A stretch of DNA of 21,328 bases. Source: a virus. The notes under the pieces are model-generated. The model was not told where the DNA came from. It was given only the letters and a program-made list of their open reading frames with translations, and searched no databases. Positions 1 to 8,086 of the stretch are shown here, piece after piece. A program made the translations under genes and the position numbers. The stretch covers positions 1 through 21,328 of the IMG/VR virus record IMGVR_UViG_3300030430_002663; one strand, written 5' to 3'. How positions within the stretch are numbered: the first letter of the stretch is position 1; every line of letters starts with the position of its first letter.

Positions 1-28
1 AATCTTCTGTGATGAAACACCAGATTAA
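1..28 (+). CDS. Possible C-terminal end of an upstream gene (partial)
   Basis: One frame is open from base 2 and ends in TAA at 26-28, giving the residues IFCDETPD before the stop. This would leave a normal 17-base gap, containing a ribosome binding site, before the next start. In T7-like gene order the upstream gene would be the major capsid protein. The piece is too short to identify, and another frame also closes here (TGA at 10-12), so this is a weak call. Confidence 0.25.
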
Positions 29-45
29 GAGTAGGAGATTAGAAA

Positions 46-555
46 ATGGCTAATGTAAACACAACCCTCGTTTCCAACATGTTGGCATTGCCTCAGGTGG
101 CATCCCCATCTAGGACTTTGCATGGCGTGAAACGAGTAGCAATGGGAACAATCGCACTGGCTGCTGGTGATTTATCTGCCACAGATACAGTGATGCTTGC
201 TCCGATTCCTTCAAATGCAGCAATCGTAACCATCAAGTTATTTAACGATGACTTAGATTCTGGTACAACAAACACCTGTGACGTAGGTGTGTATTCGGAA
301 AGTGACGGAACATTTACCGCACTGGATGATGATGCCTATGCGTCTGCAATCACTGACCTTCGTGGTGCAGTAGGTGGCGTTGGAACAGATGTTACGTATG
401 AAGCAAGAAACATAAACACAACAGGTCAAAGAGTATGGGAAGATGCTGGTCAATCATCTGACCCAGGCGGTCACTTGTTTATCGGATTACTATTCGATGC
501 AGCAGGAGACACTGCTGGTGATTTATCTTTCGTGATTGAGTATGTTGTAAACTAA
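46..555 (+). CDS. Probable capsid-associated structural protein
   Basis: A 169-residue protein preceded by AGGAG at 33-37. It has no signal peptide or membrane segment. It is rich in Ala, Asp, Thr and Gly and looks beta-rich, with short segments such as DTVMLAPIPSNAAIVTIKLF and a repeated GDLS motif, like small head proteins encoded just after the major capsid gene. Its place directly upstream of the tail tube genes and of a strong terminator fits a capsid decoration or head-completion role. No catalytic motif is visible. Function is inferred from composition and position. It could also be a minor head protein or a divergent capsid-stabilising protein. Confidence 0.55.
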   Translation: MANVNTTLVSNMLALPQVASPSRTLHGVKRVAMGTIALAAGDLSATDTVMLAPIPSNAAIVTIKLFNDDLDSGTTNTCDVGVYSESDGTFTALDDDAYASAITDLRGAVGGVGTDVTYEARNINTTGQRVWEDAGQSSDPGGHLFIGLLFDAAGDTAGDLSFVIEYVVN

Positions 556-560
556 ACTGT

Positions 561-584
561 GAGGGGCAGAGCAATCTGCCCTTC
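561..584 (+). terminator. Hairpin terminator between head and tail genes
   Basis: The arms GAGGGGCAGA (561-570) and TCTGCCCTTC (575-584) pair over ten positions, including one G-U pair, around a GCAA loop of the GNRA class. A short pyrimidine run (CTTT) follows but no long T tract, so termination may be partial. The position after a head gene and before the tail tube gene matches that of the main T7 late terminator. Confidence 0.7.
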
Positions 585-604
585 CTTTACTAAGAGGTGA
601 GAGT

Positions 605-1201
605 ATGTCTTCTGTTGTTGATATTTGTAATGAAGCCATGGATTTACTTGGAGCTGCTACCATTACATCTCTTGATGAAAACTCCAAAGAAGCCAAACTC
701 TGCAACCGAAGATTTACTACTGTAAGAGACCAAGTATTACGCTCCCATCCTTGGAACTCAGCGATACGAAGAGCAACCCTTGCCAAAGACTCTGCTACCC
801 CAGCATTCGGATTTACCAATCAGTTCTCTCTTCCTACTGACCCATTTTGTTTGCGTGTCTTATCGTTCTTTACGGATAGTATTAATCAGGACATTGCTGC
901 CTACGAAACTCAGGTCATGTTTAAAATAGAAGGAAGAAAAGTATTATCCGATGAAACAGCATGTAAAATTATTTTTGTTGCACGAGTTACCGATACCGAA
1001 GAATATGATAGTTTACTTTCTAGCACGATAGCACACAAACTGGCATCCGAAGTTGCCTATGCGATTACAGGAAGTGCATCGCTATCAGGTCAGATATTTC
1101 AGTTATACCAAGCACGATTATCCGAAGCCAAAGCAATGGATGCAATGGAAGGTGTACCAGATAGATTAACATCAAGCGAGTTTATTGACGTAAGAGTGTA
1201 A
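605..1201 (+). CDS. Tail tubular protein A (T7 gp11-like adaptor)
   Basis: A 198-residue protein; T7 gp11 is 196 residues. It has the usual start of this family, a helical segment with ICNEAMDLLGA (residues 7-17), followed by CNRRFTTVRDQVLRSHPWNSA (a variant of the family's L-R-xHPWNFA signature) at about residues 33-53. In podoviruses this protein forms the dodecameric ring under the portal that joins it to the nozzle. AAGAGGTGA lies just upstream of the ATG, and tail tubular protein B follows after one base. The start is the first ATG after the terminator hairpin. Confidence 0.9.
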   Translation: MSSVVDICNEAMDLLGAATITSLDENSKEAKLCNRRFTTVRDQVLRSHPWNSAIRRATLAKDSATPAFGFTNQFSLPTDPFCLRVLSFFTDSINQDIAAYETQVMFKIEGRKVLSDETACKIIFVARVTDTEEYDSLLSSTIAHKLASEVAYAITGSASLSGQIFQLYQARLSEAKAMDAMEGVPDRLTSSEFIDVRV

Positions 1202-1202
1202 T

Positions 1203-4200
1203 ATGGCACGAGTATCAACCATTGTTACCAACTTCCAATCAGGTGAGTTGACACCCAGATTAGAAGGCAGAGTTGATTTACAAAAATATAATGCAGGGGT
1301 GCAAACCTTGCAGAACATGGTGGTCTTTCCTCAAGGCGGTATTACCAGAAGAACAGGAAGTTTTTATGTGCATTCATCCAAAGGTGGTGGTGAAGTACGA
1401 CTCGTAAACTTTGAGTTTGGTGCAGATACTGCATCGGAAGAACCTGTATCCTATGTGCTAGAGTTTGGCCTTAACTATATTCGTTTTTATAACGATGAGA
1501 AAATACTTACTGAAGCAACAAAATCCATATCTGGAATTACAGCAGCAAACCCTGCGGTGGTAACATCTTCTTCTCATGGCTATAGCAATGGCGATAGAGT
1601 TTTTATCAAAGGCATTGTGGGTATGACAGAACTCAATAACAGAGAGTTTACCGTTGCAAATAAAACAACCAATACATTTGAGTTATCAGGTATTGATAGC
1701 TCTGCCTTTACAGCCTATTCCTCAGGCGGTACGTCTGGCAAAATCGTTGAGATAACCACGACTTATACCGTAACACAGGTAAAAGAACTAACCTTTGCAC
1801 AATCCGCAGATGTGATGTTTATTGCCCATCGCAGTCATGCACCAGCACAGCTCACACGAACAACGGCTACGTCTTTTACATTGGCAGATGTAGATTTTGT
1901 AGATGGCCCATATGAAGATGAAAACATTGGAACAACAACCATCACATCGGATGCGAATACAGGAACAGTGACACTTACCGCTTCAGCTGATTTATTTGCA
2001 TCATCGGATGTAGGCTCTTTGTTTCGATTCAGAGATATTGTAGAAGTGCAACATGATGCATGGTCTACGTCTGATAATTACTCACAAAATGATTTAGTAC
2101 GACATAATGGTAATGTTTATAAGAAAACAGATGCTGGAAGTAATGAGTCTACTGGAGCGCAAGCACCTGTTCATACATCTGGCTCAGAAGTATATGGCAA
2201 CCATACATGGCAGTTTCAACATAGTGGCACAGGATTTGTTAAAATTACAGCTGTAGCAAGTGCTACATCAGCAACTGCTGTGGTGCAAAACAATTCGGTG
2301 AATGGTAATATTGATACACTTGTCTTGCCGAAAAACGCAACAGATGGAACAACACGCTGGTCACGAGGCGCATTTAGCAGTCGAAATGGATTTCCAAGAG
2401 CTGTGGCATTTTATGAAGAAAGATTGTTTTTTGCTGGTACAACCGCACAGCCACAAAGCATTTTTGGTTCTGTAACGGATGATTTTACTAATCATAGCCC
2501 TGGCACAAACGATGATGATGCCATTAATGTTACGATTGCATCTGACCAAGTGAATGTTATCAAGCACATGATACCAGGACGGTTCTTGCAAATCCTTACC
2601 ACCAGCGCAGAGTTTACCTTATCAGGCGGCACACAAGGAGCAGCGGTGACACCCACATCGGTAAATGTATTACGAGAAACAACTTTTGGTACATCAAATG
2701 TGCGACCACTTCGAGCAGGAGCAAGTACGATACTGGTGCAAAAAAGTGGTGAGAAAGTAAAAGAAGTTACCTTTGATTTGAATACGGATGGACTGGTGGG
2801 AAGAGACTTAACCATATTAGGAGAACATCTTGCCAAAGGTGGTTTGGTGGATATGGTATGGCAGCAAGAGCCAGAATTGATTTTATGGTTTGTGCGCTCT
2901 GATGGTGTTTTGATAGGACTTAGTTATGACCCTGCAAACAATACAGTTGGATGGCATCAGCATCCGTTTGGAAACTCAGGGTTTGTTGAGAGTGTTACAT
3001 CCATACCAAGTGGTACAGAAGACCAAGTATATTTATCCGTAAAACGTACTATCAATGGTTCTGAAGTACGACATATTGTGTATCTCAAATCATTTAATTT
3101 TGAGCAAAAAATACGAAATGCTTTCTTTTTGGATTCAGGGGTTACGTTTCAGAATACCGCCAAAACCATTACAGGTGTGTCTTTATCAACCGACCAAGTA
3201 AGCAGTGTTACCATCGACCATCAAACACTGACGGTTACATCTTCTTCTCATGGATTTGACAACGGAGATACGGTGATTATTGAAGATGTCGTAGGTATGA
3301 CAGAACTAAATGGAGATAGTTTTACCGTATTTAATAAACAAGACGATACGTTTGAATTAGCAAACCCAGCAACTAAAAGCATAAAATCAATTAGCAAAGC
3401 AAACCCTGCTAACATCAATATTGATAATCATGGTTTTGCGACCAATGACCAAGTGGCTATTTTCGATATTGTAGGCATGACAACTGTTAATGATACAGGG
3501 GTTATTGTTACCAAAGTCGATAATAATAACTTTACGATTGGTGTCGATTTGAGTGCAGCAGGTGGTTTTCCATCAGCACAAGTAAATAATGGAAGTGGCA
3601 TTACCAGCGGTGCTACGGTCATTGATATTGATACTGTAACAGGTACAATATCAACAGGTATGGTGGTTACAGGAACAAACATTGCCTCTGGAACAACGGT
3701 TGTTGCATTAGCTGGACAATCTAAAATTACTTTATCTACTGGCACAACAGGTGCAATAGCAGATGATGAAGTATTGGTATTTTTGCCTAATAGTGGTGTG
3801 GTACGCAAAGCAACCAACGGCACACCTTTTACAACTTACATATCAGGTGGTGAAGTTCGTAAGAAAATATCTTCTATTACAGGAGTCAATCACTTAGAAG
3901 GTGAAACCGTAGCGGTATTAGTAGATGGAGCAAGCCATGCGGATAAGACTGTAACAAATGGTAACATTTCGTTAGATAGAAGTGGCGGTGTCATTCATGT
4001 GGGCTATAATTTTGACTCGCTGGTAGAAACCTTGCGTATGGAAGCTGGTGCAGATGATGGCATATCACAAGGAAAAATCAAACGCATACATGGTGTTACC
4101 GCACGATTCATTGATACGGTGGGAGCAGAAACAGGGCCAGACTTAAATAATCTTGACCGTATGCCATTTCGTGATAGTAGTATGCCTATGGATGGAGCAA

Positions 4201-4340
4201 TACCTTTGTTCAATGGCGATAAAGAAATATTCTTTCCATCTGGATATGATAATGATGCCCAAGTCATCATACGACAAAATCAACCATTGCCTATGACTAT
4301 ACTGGCGATTATGAGAAGGTCTAATACATTCGATGCTTAA
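1203..4340 (+). CDS. Tail tubular protein B (T7 gp12-like nozzle), enlarged
   Basis: A 1045-residue protein whose N-terminus (FQSGELTPRLEGRVDLQKYN, with the QNMVVFPQGGITRRTGS block after it) is typical of the podovirus nozzle or stabilisation protein; T7 gp12 has 794 residues. The extra length comes from inserted beta domains. One unit with SSSHGYSNGDRVFI and VGMTELN lies at about residues 107-180. Two more are in tandem at about 665-722 and 725-790, and a Gly/Thr-rich segment follows at 790-865. Residues 280-345 (W-STSDNYSQNDLVRHNGNVY) resemble a small chitin-binding-type carbohydrate module. The protein would form the hexameric tail nozzle. The inserts may face outward and touch the cell surface (inference). 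Its end overlaps the next gene by eight bases. Confidence 0.9.
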   Translation: MARVSTIVTNFQSGELTPRLEGRVDLQKYNAGVQTLQNMVVFPQGGITRRTGSFYVHSSKGGGEVRLVNFEFGADTASEEPVSYVLEFGLNYIRFYNDEKILTEATKSISGITAANPAVVTSSSHGYSNGDRVFIKGIVGMTELNNREFTVANKTTNTFELSGIDSSAFTAYSSGGTSGKIVEITTTYTVTQVKELTFAQSADVMFIAHRSHAPAQLTRTTATSFTLADVDFVDGPYEDENIGTTTITSDANTGTVTLTASADLFASSDVGSLFRFRDIVEVQHDAWSTSDNYSQNDLVRHNGNVYKKTDAGSNESTGAQAPVHTSGSEVYGNHTWQFQHSGTGFVKITAVASATSATAVVQNNSVNGNIDTLVLPKNATDGTTRWSRGAFSSRNGFPRAVAFYEERLFFAGTTAQPQSIFGSVTDDFTNHSPGTNDDDAINVTIASDQVNVIKHMIPGRFLQILTTSAEFTLSGGTQGAAVTPTSVNVLRETTFGTSNVRPLRAGASTILVQKSGEKVKEVTFDLNTDGLVGRDLTILGEHLAKGGLVDMVWQQEPELILWFVRSDGVLIGLSYDPANNTVGWHQHPFGNSGFVESVTSIPSGTEDQVYLSVKRTINGSEVRHIVYLKSFNFEQKIRNAFFLDSGVTFQNTAKTITGVSLSTDQVSSVTIDHQTLTVTSSSHGFDNGDTVIIEDVVGMTELNGDSFTVFNKQDDTFELANPATKSIKSISKANPANINIDNHGFATNDQVAIFDIVGMTTVNDTGVIVTKVDNNNFTIGVDLSAAGGFPSAQVNNGSGITSGATVIDIDTVTGTISTGMVVTGTNIASGTTVVALAGQSKITLSTGTTGAIADDEVLVFLPNSGVVRKATNGTPFTTYISGGEVRKKISSITGVNHLEGETVAVLVDGASHADKTVTNGNISLDRSGGVIHVGYNFDSLVETLRMEAGADDGISQGKIKRIHGVTARFIDTVGAETGPDLNNLDRMPFRDSSMPMDGAIPLFNGDKEIFFPSGYDNDAQVIIRQNQPLPMTILAIMRRSNTFDA

Positions 4341-4755
4341 ATTAAGAACATTTGACAAAAAAGATATTGAAAACATAGACTTAGACTTTGTTTTTGAAAA
4401 ACAACATAAAGATGCATTTGTTGCACCAGACCATGTGCATGGCTATACATTAACCGATGATGGTGTAATATTAGGCATGGGCGGTATTCATAAGATGTGG
4501 GGCAGAGTTGCAGAAGGTTGGTTTTTTATATCAAAGCAAGGTAAGATAAAATACAAGTCAGTAGTAAAACGCACCTATTATATGTTTGATGTGATTGAAA
4601 CAGAGAATGAGTTGGATAGAATACAGGCAAGTGTTTCAGCAGATGACCCAACAGCCATACGATTTGCACGATGGTTAGGGTTTGAGAATGAGGGTTTGAT
4701 GAGACAATATGGTGTAGATGGCGGTGACTATTACCGCATGGCGAGGATTAAATAA
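4333..4755 (+). CDS. Internal virion protein A-like, GNAT fold (T7 gp13 position)
   Basis: A 140-residue protein; T7 gp13 is 138 residues. The order of features is GNAT-like: a central GVILGMGGI strand, W-x-x-x-AEGWFF, and a C-terminal RFARWLGFENEGLMRQYG with YYRMARI, as in acetyltransferase-fold proteins of phage core modules. In T7 the protein is needed for virion morphogenesis. An acetyltransferase reaction is not demonstrated, because the acetyl-CoA loop (Q/RxxGxG/A) is not clearly preserved. The gene overlaps its upstream neighbour by eight bases and its stop shares an A with the next start (TAATG), which implies translational coupling. Confidence 0.8.
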   Translation: MLKLRTFDKKDIENIDLDFVFEKQHKDAFVAPDHVHGYTLTDDGVILGMGGIHKMWGRVAEGWFFISKQGKIKYKSVVKRTYYMFDVIETENELDRIQASVSADDPTAIRFARWLGFENEGLMRQYGVDGGDYYRMARIK

Positions 4756-5225
4756 TGTCACAAGCATTAATAGCAGCAGCCATAGGTAGTCAGGTTCTTG
4801 GCGGTATCGTGGGTTCAAAAGGAAACCAAGCTGCTGCTCGTACTGTGGAGCAAATAGGAGAATTTAATGCACAGCTTGCTGACAATGAAGCAACACTTTT
4901 ACAAAGGCAGAAAAGAGAAGAAGAAGCTGCACTTAGAAGACAGTCAGACAGGCTTATTAGCACACAAAGAGTGGCAACAGCAAAGTCTGGCATACAAATG
5001 TCAGGCAGTCCATTACAGGCTTTAGCCGATGCTTATTTCAATACAGAAAAAGATGCAGCACGAATACAATACGCATCGAGTATTCAACAAATGCAAAAAG
5101 AATCCGAGGGAACGTTATCACGACTTGAAGGACAAGCAACAGCCCAATCACTTAGAATACAAGCACAACAATCGCTGTTAGGTGGATTTACCGATGCAGC
5201 ATCAACAGGAGCAAGTTTAGTCTGA
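4755..5225 (+). CDS. Internal virion protein B-like (T7 gp14 position)
   Basis: A 156-residue protein, shorter than T7 gp14 (196). It begins with an Ala/Gly-rich hydrophobic segment (ALIAAAIGSQVLGGIVG) and continues as a long charged helix with EATLLQRQKREEEAALRRQ. The segment SGIQMSGSPLQALADAYFNT is characteristic of this family in many podoviruses. In T7 the protein is ejected and forms a pore in the outer membrane. The start is coupled to the upstream stop (TAATG) and the stop is coupled to the next start (TGATG). Confidence 0.85.
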   Translation: MSQALIAAAIGSQVLGGIVGSKGNQAAARTVEQIGEFNAQLADNEATLLQRQKREEEAALRRQSDRLISTQRVATAKSGIQMSGSPLQALADAYFNTEKDAARIQYASSIQQMQKESEGTLSRLEGQATAQSLRIQAQQSLLGGFTDAASTGASLV

Positions 5226-8086
5226 TGCCCAGAATACCATTATATAATGAAGGAACAGGGCCAACACAAGGATTGGCTGCGGGTCAGTTATCACCACGAG
5301 CAAGTACAGCAGCGTTTACTGCACCAGGCAGAGCCTTTGCAGGGTTTCAGCAAACATTATCAAAAGCAGGAAAGGTAGCTGCTGACTTTGAACTAGCACA
5401 ACAAAAGATAAATGCAGATACGTTAGATACTGATGTAAAATCTACATTGGATGAAGAGTTTTCAAAATTAGAAAGACAAGAGTTAGATGATGTATCTTTG
5501 TATGAAGAAGAGTTGGAAAAAATACGAGAGAAAATAAATACTCAAATTGAAAATGCTCCAAGAATAAACTCAAGATTTAAATCAACGGTTCAAAACAATT
5601 TTGATACACGCTTTTCAGCTTTATCTGTTGGTGGAAAGCAAGTTACTTTTGAAAGAAAAAGAACAAATTTAGCTAATTCATTTATCAAGGGATTAAATTC
5701 AAATGCTGAAAATGCACGAAAAAATCCAGATTTAGCTGAAGCATTAAGGTCAGATTCACAATTTATTTACCAAAATGCAAAAGAAGCTGGTGTAGAAAAT
5801 ATGATTCCGGTAACTTCCGAAGAATATTTTTCAAATTTTAAATCGGAACAAATAGCTATTGGTTTACTAAACACACAAGAAAAAGTGGAAAATAGAACTC
5901 TTACATTAGCACAAGCGCAAGAAAACTTTAATGACGCAGAAAAACAAATAAAACAAAGTTCTCGTTTGAATGAAATTACATTTCAAAAGGAGCAAGATTT
6001 ATTAGCTAATTTACAATCTGTTAGACAAAACTCAGAGGTTATGTTTCTTGATAATAGTCTTGAAGTTGTTCGTTTCAGTTTTCCAAATTTTGATATTGAT
6101 ATGGTAAATACAATTCAAAGTGGATTGCAACAAGGAAAAACAGAGTTTGCCATAAAAGATTATCAAGGATTAGATACTCAAATATCATTCGAAGGATTAT
6201 CGCAAGAAAGTTTAAATAAAATAAATGATGAACTTATTAGATTGACAACCAATAAACAAATTCTTGAAAGAGATATTATTATTGGACTTCTTGGAGAAAT
6301 GCAACAAGATGGTGCGCCAAATGAAGCTTTTAAAGAAGCAGCAGATGCGTTGAGAGACGCAAAAGAATTTACTTACCCAAAACAAGATGGCTCAATAATT
6401 TCTTTTAATTCTTCTTTTCTCAAAGAAGCCGTTCAACAGGAACTTTCACAGTTTACAAATAATTTTTTAGAAGACCCTGAAGAATTATCTCAAAAAACAA
6501 TACAAGATTTTGGTGATAAAGTTATGAGTTCTATCGGTTCAGTATCACCTTTGCAGTCTGCTGGAAATATAATTCTTGGACGTTCTGATAATATGAGCGA
6601 GGAACAAGCAGAAGAAATATTTGTTTCAATATTACAAAGAGATGCTCAATCAAACATACGAAAACTACAAGTTACAGAGGATGAAAATGAACGTGCTATA
6701 TTGTTAAACAGATTAGATGACATTGAACAAATACTTACAAGCCCCATAAATGACCAACAACCTTTTGAATTTAGAACAGGTAATATAGGTAACACAGCAA
6801 ATAATACTTTAAATGTAATATTTGATTCAAAAGTAAAAGTTTTTAAAGAAAACCATGAACAAGCAAAAAGAAATACTATCAAACAGCAAATACAAAATGG
6901 CAATGCTGTAGAACTTAAAGCTTCAAATCTGGTTGACCAAACAGAGATAGATGATGTTGCGTTACCAATGATGTATGAAATAGATGCTAATCAAGATTTA
7001 CAACCAGAAGAAGCGACAAGACAAATAGTCAACATTGCGCTTGAGACTGGTACACAATACAAAAGATGGTCAACTTCTTTAGAGCAAGGATATAAAAACG
7101 GAATTGATGCAGCCCTTACTCCAGATTCAGAAGATTTTAATTCAATTATTGAAGGGTATAATTTGTATCAGTTTCTTAACAATTATCAAGCTGTTTTGGG
7201 AAACCACACTTCATCTGAGCAAAGAGTATTTTATGAGGAATTAGAAGATAGATTGCCTTTTGAACCCATTGAAAGAGCAATATTAAATACTAGAAAAACT
7301 TTACAATTAGACTTTTCAGACGAAATTGCTACCCAACAATTAGATGATGCAATGGATAATTTACAAAAAGATTTTGATAAAGGATTTCTTGGGTTTTTTG
7401 GAGGAGAAGAACCGTTAAACAGAGTTGCAGCGCAAAACATTCTTAAAGAAAGAGCAAAAGATTATTTGCAAATAGGAGAGTTTACAACTGGAAAAGAAGC
7501 TTTAGAAAAAGCAAGTAAGGATATCTTGATTGATTATGTTTTTGTGGAAGGGCATTACCAAATAAAAGATGATTTCAATACAAATGAATCTTTATTTAAA
7601 ATAAGTATTGAAGAAACTAAAAAAATGTTACTTGAAGAATCTTCTAATAAAGTAACAGAAAAAGTAATTTTAGACCCATTGGACGAATACGAAATAAAAG
7701 ATTTGAGAATTGTAAAAAGTGAATTTTTTGATAAATACATTGTTACAGATGATGGTGGAAGACCGATTGATGGCATTGTGCTAAATCAAAAAGGTGAGGA
7801 TACATTAATAAGAAGATTAATTACAATTACACCAGAACAAATGAAAGAACTTGGTGAAAAAAATATACAAGAAAGTCTTTTACAAAAAAGAAAAGAAATT
7901 CAACAAAGACAAAAAGAAAATTTAAACAAAGAAATTGCACCTCTTGGAAAGGATATTCAATCAATAAAAGATTTTTATAATCAGAGTTTGTTTAAACAAG
8001 ATATTCAATCCTTTAAAGAATTATTAAAACAAGCTGAAAAAAATGCTGCTGAATTCAGGAATACACAAGGCATTGTAAATGAATGA
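5225..8086 (+). CDS. Internal core protein (T7 gp15-like)
   Basis: A 953-residue, mostly helical and highly charged protein; T7 gp15 has 747. The N-terminus (PRIPLYNEGTGPTQGLAAGQ) is of the kind seen in marine podovirus core proteins, and the rest is Glu/Lys/Gln-rich helix with a long coiled segment near the C-terminus (about residues 875-945). No enzyme motif was found. By position it should be the second ejectosome protein, forming the channel across the periplasm with the gp16-like protein. The DNA is unusually A-rich: one 60-base line near the 3' end has only 12 G+C. The gene overlaps the next by eight bases. Confidence 0.8.
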   Translation: MPRIPLYNEGTGPTQGLAAGQLSPRASTAAFTAPGRAFAGFQQTLSKAGKVAADFELAQQKINADTLDTDVKSTLDEEFSKLERQELDDVSLYEEELEKIREKINTQIENAPRINSRFKSTVQNNFDTRFSALSVGGKQVTFERKRTNLANSFIKGLNSNAENARKNPDLAEALRSDSQFIYQNAKEAGVENMIPVTSEEYFSNFKSEQIAIGLLNTQEKVENRTLTLAQAQENFNDAEKQIKQSSRLNEITFQKEQDLLANLQSVRQNSEVMFLDNSLEVVRFSFPNFDIDMVNTIQSGLQQGKTEFAIKDYQGLDTQISFEGLSQESLNKINDELIRLTTNKQILERDIIIGLLGEMQQDGAPNEAFKEAADALRDAKEFTYPKQDGSIISFNSSFLKEAVQQELSQFTNNFLEDPEELSQKTIQDFGDKVMSSIGSVSPLQSAGNIILGRSDNMSEEQAEEIFVSILQRDAQSNIRKLQVTEDENERAILLNRLDDIEQILTSPINDQQPFEFRTGNIGNTANNTLNVIFDSKVKVFKENHEQAKRNTIKQQIQNGNAVELKASNLVDQTEIDDVALPMMYEIDANQDLQPEEATRQIVNIALETGTQYKRWSTSLEQGYKNGIDAALTPDSEDFNSIIEGYNLYQFLNNYQAVLGNHTSSEQRVFYEELEDRLPFEPIERAILNTRKTLQLDFSDEIATQQLDDAMDNLQKDFDKGFLGFFGGEEPLNRVAAQNILKERAKDYLQIGEFTTGKEALEKASKDILIDYVFVEGHYQIKDDFNTNESLFKISIEETKKMLLEESSNKVTEKVILDPLDEYEIKDLRIVKSEFFDKYIVTDDGGRPIDGIVLNQKGEDTLIRRLITITPEQMKELGEKNIQESLLQKRKEIQQRQKENLNKEIAPLGKDIQSIKDFYNQSLFKQDIQSFKELLKQAEKNAAEFRNTQGIVNE

